Made by a program: the position numbers and the translations under genes. Below are positions 50,821 to 58,546 of a stretch of DNA of 64,000 nt, piece after piece (the stretch's first letter is position 1; the number at the start of each line of letters is the position of its first letter). Origin of the DNA: Pontibacillus halophilus JSM 076056 = DSM 19796 (GTDB taxonomy: Bacteria > Bacillota > Bacilli > Bacillales > BH030062); assembly GCF_000425205.1 (NCBI RefSeq), contig NZ_AULI01000006.1:62001-126000 (forward strand), read 5' to 3'. Below the pieces are notes generated by a model that searched no databases, was not told the origin of the DNA, and saw nothing but the letters and a program-made list of their open reading frames with translations.

Positions 50821-50880
50821 AAAAAAGAAAGAACTACACGACTCTACCCGCTTAGTCGAGTATGTATTCGTGTAGTTCTC
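50821..50880 (-). promoter_or_regulatory. glpFK leader: GlpP-dependent antiterminator
   Basis: On the minus strand AGAACTACACGA pairs perfectly with TCGTGTAGTTCT (50868-50879 with 50830-50841), followed by TTCTTTTTT. It lies between the glpF promoter and start codon, as in the Bacillus glpFK leader. Confidence 0.82.
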
Positions 50881-50917
50881 CATATCTGTACTACATTGTG
50901 TTAACTTGTCATTAAAA

Positions 50918-50946
50918 ATATTAATACGATTTGAAAACGGTGTCAA
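50918..50946 (-). promoter_or_regulatory. glpFK promoter with a perfect cre site
   Basis: TTGACA (50941-50946), 17 bp, TAATAT (50918-50923) on the minus strand. The plus-strand sequence TGAAAACGGTGTCA (50932-50945) fits the cre consensus at all 14 positions and overlaps the -35, so CcpA with HPr-Ser-P or Crh-Ser-P should repress glpFK. Confidence 0.88.
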
Positions 50947-50959
50947 TTTTTTTATTTTA

Positions 50960-51502
50960 TTAATAATTCCAAAGCTCTCGGTCAGATGATGTAATCGCTA
51001 CAGCCCCAGCATCTAAGGCGCGTGTGACATCTGCTTCTGTACGGAGTAACCCTCCAGCAATCAACGGGATGTCTAAACGATCTTTCAGCTCTTCAATCAT
51101 ATGAGGGATTATGCCTGGTAGCACTTCAACATAATCCGGTTGCGATTTCTCTATTAGACGTACATTGTGATTAATGGCATTTGAATCGAGTAGGAACAAA
51201 CGCTGAACCGCTACAATGTTATGTTTTTTAGCTGTCGTAATGACGCTTGTACGAGTAGAAATCACCCCGTATGGCTTAATTTCTTGGCAGATGAACTCAG
51301 TCGCATATTCATCATTCTTTAATCCTTGTACAAGGTCCACATGGATAATTACTTTCTTGTTCGCCCTCTTCGCATAACGTACAACGTTCTTTAATTGTGA
51401 TACCCGAACTTCTAATAAGATGATATATTCACACTCAAATTCAAGCAGCTTCTCAAAGTCTTTAAGTGATTTAGCTGCTGGTAACACTCCTGATAACCCC
51501 AT
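50960..51502 (-). CDS. glpP: Glycerol uptake operon antiterminator GlpP
   Basis: RNA-binding antiterminator activated by glycerol-3-phosphate; it acts on the glpFK and glpD leaders. The 180 residues show the family text VIIHVDLVQGLKNDEYATEF, GVISTRTSVITTAKK, RLFLLDSNAI, VEVLPGIIP and IAGGLLRTEADV. ATG at 51502 has GGAGGGA 7 nt upstream. A terminator ends directly at that ribosome-binding site, leaving no room for a promoter in between (see findings). It is followed by the cre-controlled glpFK promoter. Confidence 0.93.
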   Translation of the reverse strand: MGLSGVLPAAKSLKDFEKLLEFECEYIILLEVRVSQLKNVVRYAKRANKKVIIHVDLVQGLKNDEYATEFICQEIKPYGVISTRTSVITTAKKHNIVAVQRLFLLDSNAINHNVRLIEKSQPDYVEVLPGIIPHMIEELKDRLDIPLIAGGLLRTEADVTRALDAGAVAITSSDRELWNY

Positions 51503-51514
51503 CTTAAATCCCTC

Positions 51515-51545
51515 CAAAAAAACAGGACAATTACACATTGTCCTG
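51515..51545 (-). terminator. Terminator overlapping the yvoF stop codon and abutting the glpP ribosome-binding site
   Basis: CAGGACAAT pairs perfectly with ATTGTCCTG (5-nt loop), followed by seven T and then directly by GGAGGG of glpP on the minus strand. Confidence 0.85.
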
Positions 51546-52064
51546 TAGAAATTCATCCTCTTCCGTTCTTTGTTCCATTTGCTCTTTCGTATAGATCATT
51601 TTCATGGGATTGCCTCCTACGAAACATCCTGCTGGAACATCTTTATGTACAAGGGTACCTGCAGATACAATGGCTCGATCACCAATAGTAACGCCAGGAA
51701 GGATTGTAGTATTCGCGCCAACTAATACTTCATCTCCAATCCTTACATCCCCTAGTCGATATTCTTTAATCATATACTCATGAGCTAAGATGGTCGTATT
51801 ATATCCAATCACACTATTTCGACCAACAGTTATTTTCTCAGGAAACATAATATCGAGCATGACCATAAGAGCGAATGCTGTATGTTCGCCAACTTCCATT
51901 CGTAATAGCCTACGGTACAACCAATTCTTCACCGGAAGAAAAGGCATGTACCTCCCCAATTGGATGACGATAAAGTTCTTAGCGACTTTCCAGAAGGGGA
52001 CGGTTTTATAGATTTGCCATAGGGAATTGGCCTCTTCCACCCGATAACGGACGGTTTTCCTCAT
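51531..52064 (-). CDS. yvoF: Hexapeptide-repeat acetyltransferase (YvoF type)
   Basis: Left-handed beta-helix acyltransferase of 177 residues. The N-terminal basic helix region (about 1-60) precedes hexapeptide repeats such as VGRNSVIGYNTTI, IGDEVLVGANTTILPGVTIG and DRAIVSAGTLVHKD, ending with FVGGNPMKMI. Substrate unknown; in Bacillus the gene is part of hprK-lgt-yvoD-ppaX-yvoF. It follows ppaX by 4 nt. Confidence 0.88.
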   Translation of the reverse strand: MRKTVRYRVEEANSLWQIYKTVPFWKVAKNFIVIQLGRYMPFLPVKNWLYRRLLRMEVGEHTAFALMVMLDIMFPEKITVGRNSVIGYNTTILAHEYMIKEYRLGDVRIGDEVLVGANTTILPGVTIGDRAIVSAGTLVHKDVPAGCFVGGNPMKMIYTKEQMEQRTEEDEFLQDNV

Positions 52065-52068
52065 GCCA

Positions 52069-52710
52069 TCACTCCGTTACAACTTTAAGAATATCACTCA
52101 TATGTTCAAGCATGTAATCTGGATTCAAGTCTTCAAGCGTCTTTCTTCCTTTAACGGTCCAAGCCACACCTGCAGTTTTCGTTCCTGCATTTTGTCCAGC
52201 TTCAATATCGTGTGTATTGTCACCGACCATGATGGTTTCAGCAGGAGTCGCACCCAGTTCAATCATGGCTTTCATAATTGGCTCAGGATGAGGTTTAGCA
52301 TGGGTAACGTCATCTAAGGTAACCACCACCTCGAATAACCCTTCTAACTTCGTTAAAGAAAGTCCCATATCAACCGTATCACGGAGTTTGGTCGTCACGA
52401 TCCCTAGACGATATCCTTTCTCCTTGAGCGTCGTGATGGCTTCCACCACTCCGTCATAGGCTTTCACATAATCATCATGGTTCTTCTGATTATGCGTTCG
52501 ATACGTGTTCATCATTTCATCTACGTCTTCATCTGGATTCATCGTCTTTAAACTTTCTGTTAATGGAGGTCCGATAAATTTAAGAACATCTTCACGTTTG
52601 TACTGTCCAGGTGCATACGTATTTGCTGTATGCAAGAATGAAGCAATAATTAATTCGTTTGTATCAATTAACGTTCCATCTAAATCAAAGAGTAGGGTAT
52701 GAATGGTCAT
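52069..52710 (-). CDS. ppaX: Pyrophosphatase PpaX
   Basis: HAD-family hydrolase that removes the pyrophosphate released when HprK/P dephosphorylates HPr-Ser46-P. The 213 residues show the HAD motifs [32 protein letters not shown] and [15 protein letters not shown] at 52710 has AAAGGATG about 8 nt upstream; it overlaps the end of yvoD by 26 nt. Operon linkage with hprK is typical. Confidence 0.94.
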   Translation of the reverse strand: MTIHTLLFDLDGTLIDTNELIIASFLHTANTYAPGQYKREDVLKFIGPPLTESLKTMNPDEDVDEMMNTYRTHNQKNHDDYVKAYDGVVEAITTLKEKGYRLGIVTTKLRDTVDMGLSLTKLEGLFEVVVTLDDVTHAKPHPEPIMKAMIELGATPAETIMVGDNTHDIEAGQNAGTKTAGVAWTVKGRKTLEDLNPDYMLEHMSDILKVVTE

Positions 52711-53641
52711 AAGATGCATCCTTTCGTTTTGTGAAAAATCTGTTCCATATGAACCCAACAATTGCGGTCAGTACAATTGCAGTCGTTAGTCGAATGACTA
52801 GCAACGGCCATATAGGGATCCCTAACGGTATGAAGATGAGTGTGTCTTCCACAACCGCATGGCACGATACAAGGAAAATTAGTGACAAGTACATATCTTT
52901 CCTCGAAACCCCATCTTCCTTCACCGCATCCATCATAAGACCAGCACCGTAGGCAAGTCCAATCGTCAGACCAGCTACAAGGGTCGTTGAGGCATTTCGT
53001 TCAACACCGAGCACTTTCGTAAATGGAGCCAACCATCGAGAAAAGCGTTCTAACCAATGTTTCTCCTTAAGCCATTGCATGACCACCATTAGCGGGATCA
53101 CAATGAGAGCAAGTTGAATAATACTCATACTTGCATTCTTGATTCCTAGCCAAAGAATACCAAGATAGGTCTCAGGATCCGCACCCTGTTGCTGAACGAG
53201 TCCATACTGGGCCATTTCTTGTCCACCAGGCCATAGTACATGAATTAGTATGGCTGAAATAAAGGCAAGTGATAAGCGAATACCTGAAATTAGCCACCAG
53301 CTCACTCCAACTCGAGAGGCTACAGATGATTCAATCAGCAAATTATGTGAGAACGAGAGCATCACAGCTAAGATAAACACTTCCTTCACCGTGAAGTCAA
53401 AGGAAACAATAGCTCCAATTCCAGCATACAAATTCAAAAAATTCCCCAATACAAGCGGAATGGCTGCTTCCCCTGGCAAGCCAATCCACTTCATAATTGG
53501 AGAAATTGCATTCATGATATAAGGTAAAATCGGCGTGAACCGTAGAATCGTTACGATTAATGTTACTGGAAAGATGATTTTACCAAGTGACCACGTAAGC
53601 AGTAACCCCTTCTGCAAACCACGTTTTATAATTCCTCCCAC
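52685..53641 (-). CDS. yvoD: Nucleoside-recognition-domain membrane protein (YvoD type)
   Basis: Polytopic membrane protein of about 318 residues with Gate-type nucleoside recognition domains ([39 protein letters not shown]). About eight membrane segments and the [16 protein letters not shown] motif are seen. Function unknown; conserved between lgt and ppaX in Bacillus. The start is uncertain: GTG at 53641 has AGGGG 8 nt upstream, GTG at 53650 is the alternative. Confidence 0.85.
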   Translation of the reverse strand: MGGIIKRGLQKGLLLTWSLGKIIFPVTLIVTILRFTPILPYIMNAISPIMKWIGLPGEAAIPLVLGNFLNLYAGIGAIVSFDFTVKEVFILAVMLSFSHNLLIESSVASRVGVSWWLISGIRLSLAFISAILIHVLWPGGQEMAQYGLVQQQGADPETYLGILWLGIKNASMSIIQLALIVIPLMVVMQWLKEKHWLERFSRWLAPFTKVLGVERNASTTLVAGLTIGLAYGAGLMMDAVKEDGVSRKDMYLSLIFLVSCHAVVEDTLIFIPLGIPIWPLLVIRLTTAIVLTAIVGFIWNRFFTKRKDASYDHSYPTL

Positions 53642-53652
53642 ATGTTCCACCC

Positions 53653-54525
53653 CTACTTTTTCTTCGACTTCTTCTTCCCTTTCGCCTTTTTCTTAGGCTC
53701 TACATAATCGTAAGATACTAGGTCTGGGTTCTGTCTACGACGGAAAATCATTAAGAGCACCGCTCCAACGACTAAGGCAACAGATATAGCTTGAGCCATT
53801 CGAATCACTTCAAATACGTATAAGCTATCTGTTCTCATGCCCTCAATAAAGAATCGCCCGATGGAATAGGCAATAACATACGTTAAGAATATCTCTCCAC
53901 GTTTCGGGTTCACTCTTCTCAAGTACAACAGGAGGGCTAATACAAGGAAATTCCATACCGACTCATACAAGAACGTGGGGTGATAGAGCGTTCCATCAAT
54001 CACCATTTGATTAACGATGAAATCCGGAAAGTACTGCATCACATTCTCATAGAAAGATTCTGACACAGGACCACCGTGTGCCTCTTGGTTCATAAAGTTG
54101 CCCCAACGTCCTACAGCTTGTCCAAGAATAATACTTGGTGCTGCAATATCTGCAAGTTTCCAGAAGCTCACCTTTCGAACTCTAGCGAAGACGAGTGCGG
54201 TCAACACCGAACCTATGAGAGCGCCATGGATGGCGATCCCACCTTCCCAAACTGCAATCATTTCTATGAAGGAAGCATCTTTAAATCGGTTCCACTCAAA
54301 TATAACGTAATAGATCCTCGCACTTAAGATTGCAATTGGAATAGCAAAGACGAGTAAATCCACAAAAATGTCTTTAGGCAACCCTAGACGTTGCGATTCT
54401 TTCGTTGCCATCCAGAGACCGATAAATAGCCCCGTTGCGATGATGACCCCATACCAGTAAATCGTAAAAGGGCCAAGGTCAAGAAAGACCCGGCTTAACG
54501 GCTCTGGATTTCCTAGTTCACTCAT
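53653..54525 (-). CDS. lgt: Prolipoprotein diacylglyceryl transferase
   Basis: Membrane enzyme that attaches diacylglycerol to the lipobox Cys of prolipoproteins, for example ArtP and the 29.6-kb lipoprotein here. The 290 residues have seven membrane segments and the Lgt signatures [28 protein letters not shown] and [14 protein letters not shown] with the essential Arg and His. An unusual Lys-rich tail ([13 protein letters not shown]) ends the protein. Start overlaps the hprK stop by 4 nt. Confidence 0.96.
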   Translation of the reverse strand: MSELGNPEPLSRVFLDLGPFTIYWYGVIIATGLFIGLWMATKESQRLGLPKDIFVDLLVFAIPIAILSARIYYVIFEWNRFKDASFIEMIAVWEGGIAIHGALIGSVLTALVFARVRKVSFWKLADIAAPSIILGQAVGRWGNFMNQEAHGGPVSESFYENVMQYFPDFIVNQMVIDGTLYHPTFLYESVWNFLVLALLLYLRRVNPKRGEIFLTYVIAYSIGRFFIEGMRTDSLYVFEVIRMAQAISVALVVGAVLLMIFRRRQNPDLVSYDYVEPKKKAKGKKKSKKK

Positions 54526-55478
54526 TCCGTAAAGCCTCCTTTTTCATGATTGCCTCTGCCACTTTGGTCAATCATATTTGTTAACCGGTCTGAGAATTCT
54601 TCAGCTGCATTAATGCCCATTTGTTTCAGACGGAAGTTCATAGCAGCTACTTCAATAATAACTGCCAAGTTTCGACCTGGACGTACCGGCACAGTGGCTT
54701 TCGGTACTTCTACGTCCATGATTCGCATGGTTTCTTCCTCAAGACCTAGACGGTCGTATTGCTTCTGTTGGTCCCATAATTCTAAATTGATAATCATGGA
54801 GATCTTCTTATAACTACGAACCGCACCAGCACCAAACAACGTCATTACATTAATAATGCCGAGTCCTCGAATCTCCAAGAGATGCTCAATTAACGGAGGT
54901 GAGCTACCAATGAGCTTATCATAGTCTTCTTGACGGATTTCGACACTGTCGTCCGCAACAAGACGATGACCCCTCTTCACTAATTCAAGCGCAGTCTCAC
55001 TCTTACCGACACCGCTCTGCCCCGTAATCATCACCCCAACACCGTAAACGTCAACAAGGACACCATGAATGGCTGTAAATGGGGCAAATTTAGTTTCTAA
55101 GTAATTCGTTAAACGACTAATGACACGTGTCGTCTTGTTTGGTGAACGCATAATAGGCACACCCGCTTCATTGGCAGCCTCAATTAGCATGACTGGTACT
55201 TCCATCCCTCGTGTAATGACAATCCCAGGTGTAATGTCTGTACATAGCTTCTCCACACGGTCCGCCTTCTCACTATCTGACAATTCGTTAAAGAATGAGA
55301 GTTCGGTTTTCCCAAGTAGCTGTAAGCGTTCAGCTGGATAGTATTTAAAATACCCGGCCATTTCCATGCCTGGTCGGGAGATGTCACTCGTCGTAATTTC
55401 ACGATGAACGCCATCTTCTCCCGCAACAATTTCGAGATTAAATCGATCTAGTAAGTCCTGAGTTCGAACCTTTGTCAT
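54522..55478 (-). CDS. hprK: HPr kinase/phosphorylase
   Basis: Bifunctional sensor enzyme that phosphorylates HPr and Crh on Ser46 when fructose-1,6-bisphosphate is high and removes the phosphate with Pi. The 318 residues contain the P-loop [12 protein letters not shown] (153-164) and the HprK signature [17 protein letters not shown]. The C-terminal K3-loop/active region [18 protein letters not shown] is also present. It heads hprK-lgt-yvoD-ppaX-yvoF. Confidence 0.97.
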   Translation of the reverse strand: MTKVRTQDLLDRFNLEIVAGEDGVHREITTSDISRPGMEMAGYFKYYPAERLQLLGKTELSFFNELSDSEKADRVEKLCTDITPGIVITRGMEVPVMLIEAANEAGVPIMRSPNKTTRVISRLTNYLETKFAPFTAIHGVLVDVYGVGVMITGQSGVGKSETALELVKRGHRLVADDSVEIRQEDYDKLIGSSPPLIEHLLEIRGLGIINVMTLFGAGAVRSYKKISMIINLELWDQQKQYDRLGLEEETMRIMDVEVPKATVPVRPGRNLAVIIEVAAMNFRLKQMGINAAEEFSDRLTNMIDQSGRGNHEKGGFTE

Positions 55479-55517
55479 ATGTAAGCCTCCCTGACCAAAT
55501 CCATATTCACTTTCCCT

Positions 55518-55526
55518 ATTGTAGCA
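55518..55526 (-). promoter_or_regulatory. Extended -10 promoter of hprK
   Basis: TGCTACAAT on the minus strand (TACAAT 55518-55523) upstream of hprK; the -35 is weak. Confidence 0.5.
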
Positions 55527-55570
55527 CTTTTTAATGCGAACTGTTTATGGAACCTTCTGAATTTATGACA

Positions 55571-55604
55571 AAGAAAACACCAGCAGCCTTATGCTACTGG
55601 TGTG
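55571..55604 (-). terminator. Terminator of yvlBCD
   Basis: ACACCAGTAG pairs with CTGCTGGTGT (one mismatch, inner GC pairs), followed by TTTTCTTT on the minus strand, just after the yvlD stop codon. Confidence 0.85.
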
Positions 55605-55606
55605 AC

Positions 55607-55954
55607 TTATAACTCCTTCACCAATTGATTGAGTACTAAATTCAGCAAGGAAATAATAATAGCAGCTATGATCGCAGTCCCAAATCCGTCAATGACGAAG
55701 GATTCACCGATTAGCGATTGAGTAATCATCAGCGTAATTGCATTAATCACAAATAAGAACAACCCAAGGCTAATGACTGTAATGGGTAACGTCAAGATAA
55801 CGAGAAAGGGCTTTACGATGACATTTAATATGGAAAGGATAAAGCTTGCCAACAGAGCTGCAGTGAATCCTTTCAGTTGAAACGAATCGAACAGCTGGGC
55901 AACTGCTATAAGTGCAACCGCGTTAACGATAATGGATAAGAGCCAATTCTTCAT
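55607..55954 (-). CDS. yvlD: YvlD: four-segment 'phage holin family' membrane protein
   Basis: The 115-residue protein has four membrane segments and the family marks NAVALIAVAQLF, LNVIVKPFLVILTLPITVISLGLF and a conserved C-terminal LLNLVLNQL. Despite the family name it is chromosomal and not from a phage: it sits in yvlBCD, which is induced by cell-envelope stress in Bacillus. It overlaps yvlC by 4 nt. Confidence 0.9.
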   Translation of the reverse strand: MKNWLLSIIVNAVALIAVAQLFDSFQLKGFTAALLASFILSILNVIVKPFLVILTLPITVISLGLFLFVINAITLMITQSLIGESFVIDGFGTAIIAAIIISLLNLVLNQLVKEL

Positions 55955-56151
55955 TCCTCCATCTCACTCCCTTTCGGCATGATAAACATGGCAACGACGT
56001 ATAACAGGAGTAACGGAAATACTTGTGTTAGTAAACAAACCGCTACGAAAATGAGTCGCACAAGCGTTGCACTTATTGAAAAATACTGAGCCACGCCACC
56101 TAATACGCCTGAAACCATTCTATCTCGCTTAGAACGCTTTAATTCTTTCAT
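55951..56151 (-). CDS. yvlC: PspC-domain protein YvlC
   Basis: Small (66 residues) PspC-type membrane protein: KRSKRDRMVSGVLGGVAQYF is the PspC signature, followed by one long membrane hairpin (IFVAVCLLTQVFPLLLLYVVAMF) and FIMPKGSE. In Bacillus it belongs to an envelope-stress operon. It starts 12 nt after yvlB. Confidence 0.92.
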   Translation of the reverse strand: MKELKRSKRDRMVSGVLGGVAQYFSISATLVRLIFVAVCLLTQVFPLLLLYVVAMFIMPKGSEMEE

Positions 56152-56163
56152 GATTCATCCCTC

Positions 56164-57249
56164 CTATTTCTCATTCATGACTACAATTGAACCAGACTTC
56201 GATGAAGCCTCCAGATGAAGCGGGGGAGTTGTGCCTCCCTTAGTCGAAAAGACAAACTCTTTCTTTAGAGTCTCTTTCGTATCCCTTACAACATCAAATT
56301 CAGGAAGTTTACACGATACAGTTCCAATCGCCGACCTTAAGGTACCCTCAATTGATAAAGAGTCTGGAACCTTAACCTCAACACTTCCAGCCGTTGTTTG
56401 TAGAAATGCTGTTTCGGCGTGAGGATTTTGATTCTGGTATGCAATATTTCCGTTAACGGTTTGGACATCAGCTTTATTAAACTCACCATTAACATGGACA
56501 CTTCCGTTTATGGTTGAGATATCTAGAGATTGACTTGCGCCTTCTGAAACGATCACTTGTCCGTTAGACGTCTCCAAATCCCATTCCTTGCCCTCCAGTT
56601 GATGAAACTCAATTTTGCCATTAGCTGTTTTAGCTTGAATTCTTTCACTTCTTAGCGAATGAAGCTTGATACGGCCATTGAACGTTCGAACGACCAGTTC
56701 ATCATACATCCGTTGAGGAACATACATTTTCACTGTCGCCTTCAGCCGTTTAGAAGGTATCCGAACAGTAAGGTTTCTATCACGAGTAGACACCCGCGCT
56801 TCCTTCAGGAAGTATTCTCTAGCTTCCTCTTGGGATTCTTGTTTATACACCTGTGCCTGACACTCTATCCGAACTTCTTCCTCTTCCCATGCCACTACGT
56901 CCAAGCGCCCATTCCCAACTTCTACTTCTATGCGATGAACATCAACGTTTTCGTATTGGAAGATATGATTGACTTTGTAATGACTCCCGAAGTTTAAATC
57001 CAGGTCAATCTTCTTTAATTTATCAGCCGTTTCGCCTATGAATCGGAAAATACGATCCTTTTTCGACCCTTTTTGAGTTGCCTCTTTTCTCTGGTTCTCT
57101 TTCTCACGAAATGATACATCCGTCGTCAACGCAGTGGTAGATGATTGAGTGGACGACTGTTCTAGCTCTTCAAGCATCGAATAGGCCGTATCTACATCAA
57201 TGTCGCCTCTTTCGAGCAACGTTAGAATATGCAAACGCTCTTCTTTCAT
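56164..57249 (-). CDS. yvlB: DUF4097 beta-helix protein YvlB
   Basis: The 361-residue protein has an N-terminal helical SHOCT-like/dimer segment (RLHILTLLERGDIDVDTAYSMLEEL), a charged Thr/Ser/Lys-rich linker, and a C-terminal DUF4097 right-handed beta-helix. Repeated strands are seen as FNGRIKLHSL, ANGKIEFHQL, SNGQVIVSEG, INGSVHVNGE and VNGNIAYQN. It is an adhesin-like fold without signal peptide. In Bacillus it is the first gene of yvlBCD, linked to envelope stress and liaIH-type responses. Exact role unknown. Confidence 0.88.
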   Translation of the reverse strand: MKEERLHILTLLERGDIDVDTAYSMLEELEQSSTQSSTTALTTDVSFREKENQRKEATQKGSKKDRIFRFIGETADKLKKIDLDLNFGSHYKVNHIFQYENVDVHRIEVEVGNGRLDVVAWEEEEVRIECQAQVYKQESQEEAREYFLKEARVSTRDRNLTVRIPSKRLKATVKMYVPQRMYDELVVRTFNGRIKLHSLRSERIQAKTANGKIEFHQLEGKEWDLETSNGQVIVSEGASQSLDISTINGSVHVNGEFNKADVQTVNGNIAYQNQNPHAETAFLQTTAGSVEVKVPDSLSIEGTLRSAIGTVSCKLPEFDVVRDTKETLKKEFVFSTKGGTTPPLHLEASSKSGSIVVMNEK

Positions 57250-57319
57250 AATTTCACTCCTCTATAGGCTCATTTCTACTATGTACGGCAAGGTGTGGGG
57301 TTAAGTTCCCATATCTATA

Positions 57320-57350
57320 TAAAAAGAGGCGTATAGATTTCTATACGCCT
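57320..57350 (-). terminator. Terminator of yojF-bshB2
   Basis: AGGCGTATAG pairs perfectly with CTATACGCCT around a 4-nt loop, followed by CTTTTT on the minus strand. Confidence 0.92.
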
Positions 57351-57361
57351 AAATTCTACGA

Positions 57362-58030
57362 TTATTTATCAAACGTCCACTTGTAGAATTCTTCATTCAA
57401 TAAGTGCTTCGTTCCCTCTGCATTTAGTTCACGAAGTTCTGGGCTCTTACGGAATTGATTGAGCATTCCTTCTGCTTGAGAGCGGTGTGCTTCAATTGCT
57501 TCTAATTTACGATCAAAGTAATCTTCTACGTTAATTGTAATTTCAGGACGACCAAGCTTCTCGTAGCGGTCGTGTGTAATGGCCTTAGCCCACACTTCCG
57601 GACGACTTTCTTCATCCATCCGCTTTACAGCTTCGATGGCTGCTGCCCCCATAGCATCGTGGTCTGGGTGTACAGCATGGCCAGGATAGAACGTGATGAC
57701 GTGTGAAGGTTTAATGTTATCCAAGTATGATTTCAAATGTTCCGCAACTTCACCAAGGTCTTCAAACTCAAGCGTCTTGTCATGATAGCCTAACATCTCT
57801 AGGTTCACATCCAACACTTTACAAGCATCAACTAACTCTTTCTTACGAATTTGTGGTAGGGTTTCGCGGTTTGCGAAGAATGGGCTGCCCATATTGCGTC
57901 CCATTTGTCCTAACGTTCCGCACAAATAAGTCACAGGTGTGCCTTCTTCTCTAAATTTAATGATTGTACCAGATGCACCAAACGCTTCATCGTCTGGGTG
58001 CGGCAAGATCACTACAACGTGTTGTTCCAT
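57362..58030 (-). CDS. bshB2: Bacillithiol biosynthesis deacetylase BshB2
   Basis: Zn-dependent N-deacetylase of the LmbE/PIG-L family that removes acetyl from GlcNAc-malate in bacillithiol synthesis. The 222 residues show the metal motif ILPHPDDEAFGASG, GTLGQMGRNMGSP and TFYPGHAVHPDHDAMGA with the second His pair. The resemblance to BshB2 (YojG) rather than BshB1 is supported by its neighbour YojF, which is 20 nt upstream. Confidence 0.93.
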   Translation of the reverse strand: MEQHVVVILPHPDDEAFGASGTIIKFREEGTPVTYLCGTLGQMGRNMGSPFFANRETLPQIRKKELVDACKVLDVNLEMLGYHDKTLEFEDLGEVAEHLKSYLDNIKPSHVITFYPGHAVHPDHDAMGAAAIEAVKRMDEESRPEVWAKAITHDRYEKLGRPEITINVEDYFDRKLEAIEAHRSQAEGMLNQFRKSPELRELNAEGTKHLLNEEFYKWTFDK

Positions 58031-58050
58031 CTATGTTTCACTCCTTCGCC

Positions 58051-58401
58051 TTATTGACCAAATGGGGTCTCGCTTATTTCTAAAGCGACCATTAAACGTC
58101 CTTCTACATCGTGACCCGCCATGAGTAGCCGGTTTTGGTCATCAATTTCAAAGTCGGTTAATCCTTCGGCATACACCCAACCGTGTTGAGCCTTCAATCC
58201 TACGCGGAAAGAGTGCTCCCCCACTATTTTAGCCTGACTATATTGAATCGGTGCATTACGAATAAATGCTCCTACATTATAAGCATTTTTATCAAAGTGG
58301 CTTGCGTAAGCGCCATTTGTTGTTTCTAAGTGGACATAGACTTCTTTATTTAGAAATTGGTCTAACGCCTGTTGCACTTGTTCCTTTTGTATTGATTCCA
58401 T
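58051..58401 (-). CDS. yojF: YojF family protein (DUF1806)
   Basis: Soluble protein of about 116 residues of unknown biochemical role, consistently paired with bshB2. Conserved text includes VYVHLETTNGAYASHF, NVGAFIRNAPIQYSQ, FRVGLKAQHGWVYAEGL and RLLMAGHDVEGRL. The ATG at 58401 has GAGGAG about 9 nt upstream; an in-frame start at 58419 is less likely. Probably co-transcribed with bshB2. Confidence 0.88.
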   Translation of the reverse strand: MESIQKEQVQQALDQFLNKEVYVHLETTNGAYASHFDKNAYNVGAFIRNAPIQYSQAKIVGEHSFRVGLKAQHGWVYAEGLTDFEIDDQNRLLMAGHDVEGRLMVALEISETPFGQ

Positions 58402-58500
58402 AGAGATGACTCCTCTCAAGAACTAAAATATCTCCAAACCTACCATACCCAATGGCGTAATGGTTCGTCAAAGAATCTACTTCACAATTATCTTACATAA

Positions 58501-58534
58501 ATTTAGCTAACCCACCTTTGTGAGCTAGCTAAAT
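58501..58534 (-). terminator. Probable terminator of uvrBA
   Basis: ATTTAGCTA pairs perfectly with TAGCTAAAT around a 16-nt partly paired loop, 12 nt after the uvrA stop codon; the T tract is short. Confidence 0.6.
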
Positions 58535-58546
58535 AAATGGTTCGCA

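Noticed and set aside
55607-55954. Possible prophage because of a 'phage holin family' protein
   Set aside because: The gene is YvlD in a conserved chromosomal yvlBCD cluster; no other phage gene is nearby.
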